Assembly (NCBI GenBank): GCA_021463905.1
Contig: JAJTZA010000037.1
Location: 1 to 42,887 of the forward strand
Source of the DNA: Terrimicrobiaceae bacterium
Lineage (GTDB): Bacteria > Verrucomicrobiota > Verrucomicrobiia > Chthoniobacterales > Terrimicrobiaceae
DNA length: 42,887 nt
Direction of reading: 5' to 3'
The position numbers and the translations under genes were made by a program. Below the pieces are notes generated by a model. It ran no database searches, was not told where the DNA came from, and was given only the letters and a program-made list of their open reading frames with translations. Below, piece after piece: positions 18,652 to 27,427 of this stretch (its first letter is position 1; the number at the start of each line of letters is the position of its first letter).

Positions 18652-20418
18652 GTGAGCGAGACAGCTTCAAAACCCGAAATTCGCTTTCGGGGCATCGGAG
18701 TGGCGCCTGGGATTGCCCATGCGCCGGTGGTGGTGCATTGGGAAGTGGACGAGGAGGTGCCGGTTCGTCCCATTTCCGTGGCGGATTTGCCGGAGGAGAT
18801 CGCGCGTTTTGAAGCGGTTCTGATGGCGACGCGGGCGGAAATCCTGGAAATGCAGAAGCGCATCGAAAATGCGATTGGTGCCCGTGATGCGAGCATTTTT
18901 GACGCGCACCTCCTGGTGGTCGAGGATCGCACGCTCATTGATGAAGTCCTGCGTACGATTGAGAGCAGTCGCCAGAATGTCGAGCATGTCTTCGCGACCG
19001 TGTATGAGCGCTACTGCCACACCCTCGAGCAGATTGACGACCCCTACCTGCGCGAGCGCGTGGTGGACATTCAGGACGTCTCCCGCAGAATCCTGAGACA
19101 CCTCCTCGGCAAGGGGCCCCGGGATTTTGCCACCAGCGAAAATCCGCACATTCTGGCCGCCCGCATCCTGACCCCATCCGATACCTCGCTCATTGACCGC
19201 GAAAAGGTGCTTGGCTTTGCAACCGAGGCCGGGAGCAAAACTTCGCACTCGGCCATCATGGCGCGCTCGCTGGGGATTCCCGCCGTGGCGGGCCTGCATG
19301 AGATTTTTGGTGCTCTTGAGACCGGAGATAGTGTCCTTTTGGACGGGACGGCGGGCCTGCTCATTCTCAATCCTGGACAGGAAACCCTCAAGGAATATGG
19401 GCGCATTGAGCAGCGCCGCGAAGCGGTCGAGGAACAGCTCGACCTGATCCGCGATACCTCGTCCACCACGCGCGACGGACAACGGGTGGTGCTTTCCGCC
19501 AACATTGGACTGCCCGAGGAAATGGCGGAAGTTGCGGAGTGCGGTGCCGAGGGCGTGGGCCTCTTCCGCAGCGAGTTCCTTTTTTTGAACCGCGAGGACA
19601 TCCCCACGGAAGACGAGCAGATGGCGGCCTATCGGACGGTGGCGGAAAGGGCTTCGCCACATGCGGTGGTGATTCGAACCCTGGATGTCGGCGGCGACAA
19701 GCTCGCCGAAGCCTTCGGGCCGTCCAACGAAGAAAGCCCGTTTCTGGGCTGCCGGGCCATCCGGTACTGCCTCGAACGTCCGGAGTTTTTCAAAATCCAG
19801 CTCCGGGCCATCCTGCGCGCATCGGCGTTTGGAAAAATCCGCCTCATGTATCCCATGATTTCCGGGGTGGGGGAATTGCGGCGTGCGAATGCGCTGCTCG
19901 AGGAGTGCAAGACGGAGCTTTCCGCTGCCGGAACCGCGTTTGACACCTCTCTTCCGGTGGGGATCATGATCGAGATTCCCAGCGCGGCGCTTTCTGCTGA
20001 TCATCTGGCCCGCGAAGTTTCCTTTTTCAGCATTGGGACCAACGATTTGATCCAGTACACGCTGGCTGTGGATCGGATGAACGACGCGATTTCGAGTCTC
20101 TTCGAGCCGACACATCCGGCTGTGTTGCGGCTCCTGCGCACGGTGGTGGATGCGGCGCGCGCGGCGGGCATTGGCCTGAGTGTCTGCGGCGAGATGGCCG
20201 GCGATGTGATCATGACCCCTCTTCTTTTGGGACTGGGTGTCCGGGAGATGAGTGCGGCTCCTCCTTTGGTTCTGCGCGTCAAGAAGGCGATTCAGTCGCT
20301 CGATGTCGAATCCTGCGAGCGCCTCATGGCGGAGGCCCGGGAGAGGGATTCCGGCGAGGACATCCTCCACCTCTGCGAACAAGTCGCGCGATCCCGCTAC
20401 GCCGAACTCCTGGACTGA
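18652..20418 (+). CDS. ptsI: Phosphoenolpyruvate-protein phosphotransferase (PTS enzyme I)
   Basis: GSKTSHSAIMARSLGIPAVAGL, GVGLFRSEFLFLNRE, FSIGTNDLIQYTLAVDRMND, SVCGEMAGD. Probable GTG start. Confidence 0.95.
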   Translation: MSETASKPEIRFRGIGVAPGIAHAPVVVHWEVDEEVPVRPISVADLPEEIARFEAVLMATRAEILEMQKRIENAIGARDASIFDAHLLVVEDRTLIDEVLRTIESSRQNVEHVFATVYERYCHTLEQIDDPYLRERVVDIQDVSRRILRHLLGKGPRDFATSENPHILAARILTPSDTSLIDREKVLGFATEAGSKTSHSAIMARSLGIPAVAGLHEIFGALETGDSVLLDGTAGLLILNPGQETLKEYGRIEQRREAVEEQLDLIRDTSSTTRDGQRVVLSANIGLPEEMAEVAECGAEGVGLFRSEFLFLNREDIPTEDEQMAAYRTVAERASPHAVVIRTLDVGGDKLAEAFGPSNEESPFLGCRAIRYCLERPEFFKIQLRAILRASAFGKIRLMYPMISGVGELRRANALLEECKTELSAAGTAFDTSLPVGIMIEIPSAALSADHLAREVSFFSIGTNDLIQYTLAVDRMNDAISSLFEPTHPAVLRLLRTVVDAARAAGIGLSVCGEMAGDVIMTPLLLGLGVREMSAAPPLVLRVKKAIQSLDVESCERLMAEARERDSGEDILHLCEQVARSRYAELLD

Positions 20419-20484
20419 AGGATTCCAAAAAAATTTCGGGAGAATGAATTTACAGGCGGGCCGGGGGTGAGCACACTGCGTGCC

Positions 20485-20982
20485 ATGAAACTTCGCGCCG
20501 CTCTTTATCCGGGCAGCTTTGACCCGCTGACCCTCGGGCACCTCGACATCATCCTGCGCGCTGCACAGATTTTTGAGACGCTCATCGTTGCCGTGGCCGA
20601 CAACGAGGCGAAGCAGCCGCTTTTCACGGTTGGTGAGCGCATGGAGATGGTGGAGGAAGCCGTCCAGGATTCGCCGGGGATAGTCGTGCGGCGGCTGGAT
20701 GGTCTCCTGGTGGACTTTGCCAGGCAGGAGGGGGTCATGGTGGTGGTTCGCGGCCTGCGGGCCATTTCGGATTTTGAATTTGAATTCCAGATGGCGCTGA
20801 TGAATCGCCGCCTGGAACCCCACCTCGAAACGATCTTCCTCACCCCCCAGGAGGACTACACATTCGTCAGCTCGCGCATCGTGAAAGAAGTGGCACGGCT
20901 CGGTGGCGAGGTGGGCCACTTCGTGCCGCCCCGCGTGGTCGCACGGCTCCAGGAAAAATATCATTCCAGCAAGGGGGCTTAG
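20485..20982 (+). CDS. coaD: Phosphopantetheine adenylyltransferase
   Basis: AALYPGSFDPLTLGHLDIILRAA...VVRGLRAISDFEFEFQMALMNRRL...YTFVSSRIVKEVARLGG. Confidence 0.97.
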   Translation: MKLRAALYPGSFDPLTLGHLDIILRAAQIFETLIVAVADNEAKQPLFTVGERMEMVEEAVQDSPGIVVRRLDGLLVDFARQEGVMVVVRGLRAISDFEFEFQMALMNRRLEPHLETIFLTPQEDYTFVSSRIVKEVARLGGEVGHFVPPRVVARLQEKYHSSKGA

Positions 20983-20983
20983 C

Positions 20984-22204
20984 ATGAAGGAATTGGGAAC
21001 GGTGTCTTCCATAAAAACCGGGAAGCCGGGCTATTGGGAATTGGTGGCATCCGGCGATCCCTTCCGGCTGCTGTTCCCATTGGGAGCCATTTTGGGGATT
21101 CTCGGTGTGAGTCTCTGGCCGTGGTATGTCTTTGGACAGGGGGCTTGGTATCCGGGACAAACCCATGCCCGGATTATGACCCAGGGATTTTTGGCTGCCT
21201 TTGCCACCGGCTTTCTCGGCACGGCCCTGCCCCGGGCCTTGCAGGTTCCCCGCCTGTTGCTCGGAGAAATTTTGACGGTGGCGGCTGGCCTCTCGTTGGT
21301 CGTCGGTTTGCAATTGTCGCGTCAGATGCTCTACGGCGACACGGCCTTTTTGGTGGTGATGATTTTTTTTCTGTCGCGGGTGATCCTGCGTCTGCCGACA
21401 CGGGTCGGCAATCCTCCTCCGGGCTTTGTGTTGGTGGGCATGGGGATGCTGTGCGCGCTGGTGGGCACCAGCATCCTTGTCCTCGCTCAGAGCGGTCTGC
21501 TGGATGTGCCGGGATGGGTGGCCCGCCTGGGGCTGTTGTTCCTTTATCAGGGATTTCTGTTGCTCCCGGTGATGGGTATCGGCGCCTTTTTATTGCCGCG
21601 ATTTTTTCAAAACGCCGAGGAGCGTGATTTTCCCATGTCGCGCGAACTCCCTCCCGGGTGGGGAACGGGTGCGGCCCTGGCATTGGCCTGCGGGGTGGCG
21701 ATCCTCGCGAGTTTTTTCCTTGAGGCACGCGGAGAGACGCGATGGGGGGCGACGCTGCGCACGGTGGCCATTGTTGCGTACTTTGTCCGGGAGGTGCCCT
21801 TTTTTCAGAAGAGCTGGGGTCGTTGTACGCTGGGGTGGGGGATGCGGGTGGCATTGACGAGTGTGCCGCTCGGTTATCTGTTGATTGCTCTCTGGCCCGG
21901 GTGGGCTCTTTCCTTTTTGCATGTGGTGTACATTTCCGGATTCAGCCTCCTGGTGTTTTTTGTGGCCAGCCGTGTGGTGCTTGGGCATTGCGGTCGCGAG
22001 CAGATGATCTTTGCGCCGCTTCGGTGGCTGCTGATTGTCTCCGTGCTGCTGGCCATTGCCGTGTTCACACGGGTGAGCACGGATTGGATGCCGGCACTCC
22101 GGATGCGCCATTACGCTTACGCGGCCATCACCTGGGCGATCGGCGCTTTCCTCTGGTTTGCCTATGTGGTTCCCCTGCTGCGGCATCCCGAAGAGGAGGG
22201 CTGA
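20984..22204 (+). CDS. NnrS family multi-TM protein
   Basis: DPFRLLFPLGAILGILGVSLWPWYVFG...YPGQTHARIMTQGFLAAFATGFLGTALPR; multiple TM helices. Confidence 0.88.
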   Translation: MKELGTVSSIKTGKPGYWELVASGDPFRLLFPLGAILGILGVSLWPWYVFGQGAWYPGQTHARIMTQGFLAAFATGFLGTALPRALQVPRLLLGEILTVAAGLSLVVGLQLSRQMLYGDTAFLVVMIFFLSRVILRLPTRVGNPPPGFVLVGMGMLCALVGTSILVLAQSGLLDVPGWVARLGLLFLYQGFLLLPVMGIGAFLLPRFFQNAEERDFPMSRELPPGWGTGAALALACGVAILASFFLEARGETRWGATLRTVAIVAYFVREVPFFQKSWGRCTLGWGMRVALTSVPLGYLLIALWPGWALSFLHVVYISGFSLLVFFVASRVVLGHCGREQMIFAPLRWLLIVSVLLAIAVFTRVSTDWMPALRMRHYAYAAITWAIGAFLWFAYVVPLLRHPEEEG

Positions 22205-22243
22205 TCCCGTGTTGCTCCACGGGATGTCCACGCGCTCTTTGCC

Positions 22244-22867
22244 ATGAATGCCCTCGAACATGAGCTGAACCGGGGCATCCGCGCTCATAACCGCCAGTGC
22301 TGGCTGGGTGCAGCAACCGCGCTCTTTTTCTCATGGCTGACCTGGCTGGCTGTCTATGCGATCTTTGTGGGAGCCCTCTTGCTGGTGGAAACCGTCCGTA
22401 CGGGAGAGAGCGCGGGATTCCCCCGATGGCTCAACCCCGCGTTTGGCACTGTCGCTCTGGTCATTTTGATCGGTGCGGCCATCACCCGTTGGCGGACGCG
22501 CTATCGCCTCCCCTCGGATCGTCCCATCATTGGCTGGCATCTGATTCCCGAAACACTCCTCCTACCCGCCCAGCTCACTTATTCCATCGCTGACCACCTG
22601 GCAGCGCGCATCACGCTGAGCCGTTGGGATCGTTCGGAGGCGGCCCGCCTGCTGACCATTCTCATGCAGATGGGGCGCGCTCCGCTCGGTTTATTGACAG
22701 CCGATTTTTCTGACGCACCAAAGCTCCTGCGGTTCCTTCAGGCCTTGCAGCTTCTTGGCTGGATTGACCTGCACCAAATTGACGGTGAATTTTTCTATCG
22801 CGTTTGTGGCAGTCAGGAAATCCTCCTTCGCAAGCTGCTGGATGAGGAGCCGACGGAGGAGACATGA
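22244..22867 (+). CDS. Hypothetical membrane protein with two predicted TM helices
   Basis: 207 aa; two hydrophobic segments then a soluble winged-helix-like C-terminus; same strand as nnrS. Confidence 0.65.
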   Translation: MNALEHELNRGIRAHNRQCWLGAATALFFSWLTWLAVYAIFVGALLLVETVRTGESAGFPRWLNPAFGTVALVILIGAAITRWRTRYRLPSDRPIIGWHLIPETLLLPAQLTYSIADHLAARITLSRWDRSEAARLLTILMQMGRAPLGLLTADFSDAPKLLRFLQALQLLGWIDLHQIDGEFFYRVCGSQEILLRKLLDEEPTEET

Positions 22868-22887
22868 AGGATTTTTCCGCGATCGAA

Positions 22888-22902
22888 TTTGTAAATTACA
22901 AA
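22888..22902. repeat. 15-nt perfect palindrome TTTGTAA-A-TTACAAA
   Basis: 7-bp arms around one central base in the convergent intergenic region between the 207-aa gene and ddh. Confidence 0.6.
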
Positions 22903-22937
22903 ATCCCTTCGCCTGAATCCTACAAGCCTTTACCCAT

Positions 22938-23849
22938 TCACACCAGCGATCGAATCAGGGCGGCGCGGTCTCCGGGCAGCAGGTCGAGGGGCGGAATCTC
23001 CGGAACCGTATAGGCACCGGGAGCCAGCCGCCGGACGGCAGCCCGCGCGCACGCGGCCATGATCTGTCCGGTCAGCGCCGGATTGTTGATGCGCATTTTA
23101 AACTCGAAGTGCTGGTTGTGGGTATTCCCGCTGACTCCATGACGCTCCATCAAAACACCATGTCCGACATCCCTGAGCGCATCCACGTCGGGGACGTGAT
23201 GGACGCGGGTGTCGTCGTTTGCGAAGTAGGCGTCTTCGAGGATGGAGGCCTTCACCTTGGCAAAGTCGGCACCCTCTTCGAGTGCGACATAGACCATGCG
23301 CCGGTGTGCGCTTGAGCCAACGGGGATGGTCATCGAGAGCGCATCCTTCACGCCCGCCTTGGATCGTGCGGCCACGGAATGTCCCATGCTCATGCCCGGC
23401 CCAAAATTGGTGTGGGTGATCCCGTTGGGGGCCATGGCCAGGAGCAGGACACGCACGAGGGAATCGGTGCCCGGATCCCATCCCGCAGAAACGACTGCTG
23501 AGCAGCGTCCCGCCTTGGCGATGCCATCCAGAGACTCGCGCAGGTTCCAGAGTTTTTCTCCGTGAATATCAAAGCTGTCCACCGTGCAAATGCCGCGCTG
23601 CAAATATACGGGTGCCACTTCGGGGATGGAGCGGGTCGGGCCGCACAGCAATGCGGCATCCACCTTCCCAAGCTGACCGACATCGGACACCACGGCGACG
23701 CCGCCTTCCGAAGCCCCCGAGGGCGCATTGCGCCGAACAATGCCCGCCAGCTCCATGTCTGGAGCCGACTGAACCGATTCGACCGCCGCACGACCCACAT
23801 TCCCAAGTCCCACCACCGCAATGCGGAGTTTTTCCTGTTGCTTGCTCAT
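22938..23849 (-). CDS. ddh: meso-diaminopimelate D-dehydrogenase
   Basis: 303 aa; LRIAVVGLGNVGRAAVESV...; VVSAGWDPGTDSLVRVLLLAMAP; GPGMSMGHSVAARS. Confidence 0.93.
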   Translation of the reverse strand: MSKQQEKLRIAVVGLGNVGRAAVESVQSAPDMELAGIVRRNAPSGASEGGVAVVSDVGQLGKVDAALLCGPTRSIPEVAPVYLQRGICTVDSFDIHGEKLWNLRESLDGIAKAGRCSAVVSAGWDPGTDSLVRVLLLAMAPNGITHTNFGPGMSMGHSVAARSKAGVKDALSMTIPVGSSAHRRMVYVALEEGADFAKVKASILEDAYFANDDTRVHHVPDVDALRDVGHGVLMERHGVSGNTHNQHFEFKMRINNPALTGQIMAACARAAVRRLAPGAYTVPEIPPLDLLPGDRAALIRSLV

Positions 23850-23896
23850 ATTTTTTTATTTTTTGGATTTTCTGTTTTTCTGATACGAAGAGATTC

Positions 23897-25246
23897 TCAG
23901 ACCACGCCCTGATCCCGCATGGCCTCGGCGACCTTCAGGAATCCTGCGATGTTGGCACCGAGCACATAGTTGCCGGGTGCTCCGTAGGTCTCGGCGGTCT
24001 GACTGCAATTCCGGTGGATGTTAATCATGATTTCGCGCAGGCGGCTGTCCACTTCTTCGCGGCCCCAGCTGATGCGCATCGAATTCTGCGACATTTCGAG
24101 TCCCGAGGTGGCGACACCTCCCGCGTTGGCGGCCTTGCCCGGACCGTAGAGCGCACCCGCCTCCAGGAACACATCCACGGCTTCCGGCGTGCAGGGCATG
24201 TTGGCACCCTCGGAAATCACACGGCAATTGTTGGAAATCAGCGTCCGCGCATCATCTTCATCAATCTCATTTTGTGTGGCCGACGGAAACGCGCACTCGC
24301 CCGGGATGGCCCACGGCGTGGCATGAGCGCGGTATTCCGCCCCAAACTTTTCGGCGTATTCCACGATGCGTCCGCGCTTGATGTTCTTGAGGGTTTTCAC
24401 GAACTCCAATTTTTCGCGGGTGACGCCCTTGGCATCGTACACCGTTCCGTCGGAATCCGAAAAGCTGACCGGTGTCGCTCCCAGGTCGAGGAGTTTCTCG
24501 GCGGTGAATTGCGCCACATTGCCGGAGCCGGAAATCACGCACCGCTTGCCCTCGAGCGCGTCGCCGCGCGTCGCCAGCATCTCCTGGGCAAAATACACCG
24601 CGCCGTAACCGGTCGCCTCGGGCCGGATCAGCGAGCCGCCCCAGTTGAGATTCTTGCCGGTCAGCACTCCGGTGAACTCATTGCGCAGCCGCTTGTATTG
24701 GCCGTAAAGAAAACCAATTTCCCGTCCGCCCACGCCGATGTCTCCCGCCGGGACGTCGGTATTTGCCCCCACATGGCGGCTGAGTTCGGTCATGAAGCTC
24801 TGGCAAAACCGCATCACTTCCGCATCCGACTTGCCCTTGGGGTCGAAATCCGAACCGCCCTTGCCGCCGCCCATGGGCAGCGAGGTCAGCGAGTTTTTGA
24901 AAATCTGTTCAAAGGCGAGAAATTTGAGGATGCCGATATTGACGCTTGGGTGGAAGCGCAGACCGCCTTTGAACGGCCCGATGGCGCTGCTGAACTGGAT
25001 GCGGTAGCCGCGGTTGACGCGCACCTGGCCCTGGTCATTCACCCAGGGCACACGAAAAATGATTTGCCGTTCGGGTTCGACGAGGCGGTCCAGGATGCCC
25101 TCCTCGATAAACTCCGGTCGTGCCGTGAGCACGGGTTGAAGGCTGTCGAGCACCTCCTTCACGGCCTGCAGGAATTCCGGTTCTCCGGGGTTGCGGTTCT
25201 GAATTTGTTCCAGCAGTTGTGTGAGGTAGGCTTTGATGTTCTTCAT
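23897..25246 (-). CDS. gdhA: NADP-specific glutamate dehydrogenase
   Basis: 449 aa; KGGLRFHPSVNIGILKFLAFEQIFKNSLTSLPMGGGKGGSDFDPKGKSDAEVMRFCQSFM. Confidence 0.97.
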   Translation of the reverse strand: MKNIKAYLTQLLEQIQNRNPGEPEFLQAVKEVLDSLQPVLTARPEFIEEGILDRLVEPERQIIFRVPWVNDQGQVRVNRGYRIQFSSAIGPFKGGLRFHPSVNIGILKFLAFEQIFKNSLTSLPMGGGKGGSDFDPKGKSDAEVMRFCQSFMTELSRHVGANTDVPAGDIGVGGREIGFLYGQYKRLRNEFTGVLTGKNLNWGGSLIRPEATGYGAVYFAQEMLATRGDALEGKRCVISGSGNVAQFTAEKLLDLGATPVSFSDSDGTVYDAKGVTREKLEFVKTLKNIKRGRIVEYAEKFGAEYRAHATPWAIPGECAFPSATQNEIDEDDARTLISNNCRVISEGANMPCTPEAVDVFLEAGALYGPGKAANAGGVATSGLEMSQNSMRISWGREEVDSRLREIMINIHRNCSQTAETYGAPGNYVLGANIAGFLKVAEAMRDQGVV

Positions 25247-25369
25247 GTAGTCAAGCCGAAAAAAATAGGGAATCTGATTCGCTGTAAATATATTTTTTGG
25301 TTTTGCCCGATTTTTTTTGCCCCCTTTTCCTTGTCAGAGTCGGGCACGTTTGGTGTGCTGGTTTCCATC

Positions 25370-26263
25370 ATGGCAAAACCCGCACTCGGCAAGGGCTTCA
25401 AGGCACTCATCCAGCCCCGCGTGGCGACGCCGGAACCCATCGGTGAAATTGGCGAAAAAATCCAGAATGCGCGGCTGGATGAGATCGTGGCGAGCCCGCT
25501 GCAGCCACGCACCGATTTCCGAACCGAGCATCTGAGCGAGCTGGTCGAGAGCATCCGCGAGCGCGGCATCATCCAGCCGCTGATTGTCCGGCGGGTGGGC
25601 GACAAGTGCGAGCTGATCGCCGGCGAGCGCCGCTGGCGGGCCGCCCGCGAGCTGGGGCTTGCCGAAGTGCCGGTGATTGTGCGTCAGGCCTCGGATCGCG
25701 AGGGGCTCGAACTGGCGCTCATCGAAAACCTCCAACGCGAGGATTTGAACCCCATTGAGGAGGCCAGCGCCTATGAGCGCCTCCACAAGGATTTTGGGCT
25801 TACGCAGGAGGAGATCGGACGGCGCGTTGGCAAGGGTCGTGCCTCGATTGCCAACGCCATGCGGCTGCTCGGCCTGCACCCCGACGCACAGGGCTACCTC
25901 AAGACCGGACGCATCTCGGTCGGCCATGCGAAGGTGCTCCTTTCCCTGAAATCCCAGGATGAGCAAAAGGTGCTGGCTGACGAAATCCTCCGTCAGGGTG
26001 CCTCTGTCCGCGTGGCCGAGCGCATGGCCGTCCGTTTTCAAAACCCCTCTCCCCGCCGACCCTCATCCGAATCCACACCCCGCACTCCGACAGCTCCGGA
26101 GATCTCACCCGCCATTCAGCGCATCCAAAACCTCCTGACCCAGCGTCTCGCCACACGGGTCAGCATCCAACATGGCGAAAAACGCGGAACAATTTCCATC
26201 GAGTATTACGGTACAGACGACCTCAACCGCGTTCTGGACGCGATGGGGGGTACGGACGGATAG
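25370..26263 (+). CDS. parB: Chromosome-partitioning ParB/Spo0J family protein
   Basis: LGKGFKALIQ; SPLQPRTDF; IRERGIIQPLIVRRVGDKCELIAGERRWRAARELGL; HTH GLTQEEIGRRVGKGRASIANAMRLL. Confidence 0.96.
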   Translation: MAKPALGKGFKALIQPRVATPEPIGEIGEKIQNARLDEIVASPLQPRTDFRTEHLSELVESIRERGIIQPLIVRRVGDKCELIAGERRWRAARELGLAEVPVIVRQASDREGLELALIENLQREDLNPIEEASAYERLHKDFGLTQEEIGRRVGKGRASIANAMRLLGLHPDAQGYLKTGRISVGHAKVLLSLKSQDEQKVLADEILRQGASVRVAERMAVRFQNPSPRRPSSESTPRTPTAPEISPAIQRIQNLLTQRLATRVSIQHGEKRGTISIEYYGTDDLNRVLDAMGGTDG

Positions 26264-26280
26264 ACCCTGCTGGCTTTTGC

Positions 26281-26547
26281 CTAGCGCCGCCGAAGCTGTT
26301 CGAGCTTGCGCTTGAGGGGCATTCAATAAATCTGATCCTGGATACGTTCCCCTTGCATTTCTTCCTCCAGTGCCGCACCAAGTGCTTCGCTGTCACCCAC
26401 GAAGGCATGACGCAGCAAAGTTCGATTCCTCATGGGCCAATCCTTATCCCGTTGCGTTTTCTTGCTCTTGACGAGATTGATCGCCAAATCCGTATCGCGG
26501 CTAAATTCCGCTGCGCCGTACAACACCCAGGCCTGACCGCCCATCAC
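26281..26547 (-). pseudogene. Degenerate nucleotidyltransferase-family gene
   Basis: MMGGQAWVLYGAAEFSRDTDLAI fused directly to NLVKSKKTQRDKDWPM (internal deletion); in-frame TGA followed at once by MPLKRKLEQLRRR*. Confidence 0.65.
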
Positions 26548-26567
26548 CGCCGGTTGTGTTAAATGTT

Positions 26568-26590
26568 AGTGTCCGTGTATGGGAGACACT
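26568..26590. repeat. Inverted repeat AGTGTC-11 nt-GACACT
   Basis: agtgtccgtgtatgggagacact lies just upstream of the truncated nucleotidyltransferase remnant. Confidence 0.5.
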
Positions 26591-26644
26591 TTTCCTGGCG
26601 ACACCGTTGAACCCACTTCCAAACTTCCAAACATGGTGGCCTTT

Positions 26645-26965
26645 TTATCCACCAACAATCGTGGCGACTCCAGGTTTTGAGTTGGCGATCGCTTTCAAAA
26701 TCTCGGGAACCAACGACAATATATCCTCTAATTTGTTGCTCACGGATTTTATCACAACCACTCGGATTGGGTAATTGGGCACATTTTGCTGTGCGGCAAG
26801 GTTTAAATCTACGGTAAGAAAGGCATCGAATTTACCAGAAATAGAACGGAGTAATTCGCCATTTTTCTTTCCAGCCAAACCTGCTTTTGGAACCGTAGTC
26901 GCCTGATGTCCGACAAGATGCGGGCAAAGTCGCTTGGGAAGGCATTCATCAAGAATGATATTCAC
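26645..26965 (-). CDS. DUF5615 PIN-like toxin
   Basis: GTG start; VNIILDECLPKRLCPHLVGHQATTVPKAGLAGKKNGELLRSISGKFDAFLTVDLNLAAQQN is a Mut7-C/DUF5615-like PIN fold. Confidence 0.85.
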   Translation of the reverse strand: MNIILDECLPKRLCPHLVGHQATTVPKAGLAGKKNGELLRSISGKFDAFLTVDLNLAAQQNVPNYPIRVVVIKSVSNKLEDILSLVPEILKAIANSKPGVATIVGG

Positions 26966-27174
26966 ACTGCCGCCGTGACGAGTTTTTCTTGGGCTTGCTC
27001 CAAAAATGCGCAAACCTGTTCGCGGCTTACGGTTGGAAAGTCTTCCATGAACTCATCAATCGAATCTCCACCTTCCAGATAATCAACAAGGGTTTTCACG
27101 GGAACTCGTGTTCCCCAGAACACTGCTGTGCCGCTCAAGATTTCAGGGTCAATATTGATCAAATGTCCGATCAT
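26962..27174 (-). CDS. DUF433 antitoxin
   Basis: 70 aa; INIDPEILSGTAVFWGTRVPVKTLVDYLEGGDSIDEFMEDFPTVSREQVCAFLEQAQEKL; 4-nt GTGA overlap with the toxin. Confidence 0.9.
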   Translation of the reverse strand: MIGHLINIDPEILSGTAVFWGTRVPVKTLVDYLEGGDSIDEFMEDFPTVSREQVCAFLEQAQEKLVTAAV

Positions 27175-27427
27175 GCGACAAATATGCACCCAATCGCTGC
27201 GTCTATCAAGCCTTACGAAGAAAGGGGAGACGCGGACAGAATGATGCGAGACTGCGGATGGAGTTGTGGCTGCGTGAGGCGTGGCTGATGGACGTGCGCC
27301 TTTATTCCAACGCCTCGCACCTGTCGTGAGCTTCTTCTGGAGCAATTCAAAAACCCTCCCAGTACCCGCGAGTTCTGGGGAAGGCTTGACGGCCCGTGAA
27401 CCAGGCTCTACCTCATGGCCTGCTGGC

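Noticed and set aside
18667-21012. 781-aa minus-strand ORF antisense to ptsI and coaD
   Set aside because: His/Arg-rich composition and no recognisable family; it shadows the clearly coding plus-strand genes, a GC-rich third-position artefact.
22864-23013. Small ORF MKDFSAIEFVNYKIPSPESYKPLPIHTSDRIRAARSPG... starting in an ATGA overlap
   Set aside because: Only about 49 codons; the second half is antisense to ddh. Suggestive but too weak without ribosome profiling or conservation.
23612-25369. N-terminal 586 residues of the 883-aa ORF ending in parB
   Set aside because: Antisense to ddh/gdhA; ParB clearly starts at ATG 25370 (MAKPALGKGFKALI).
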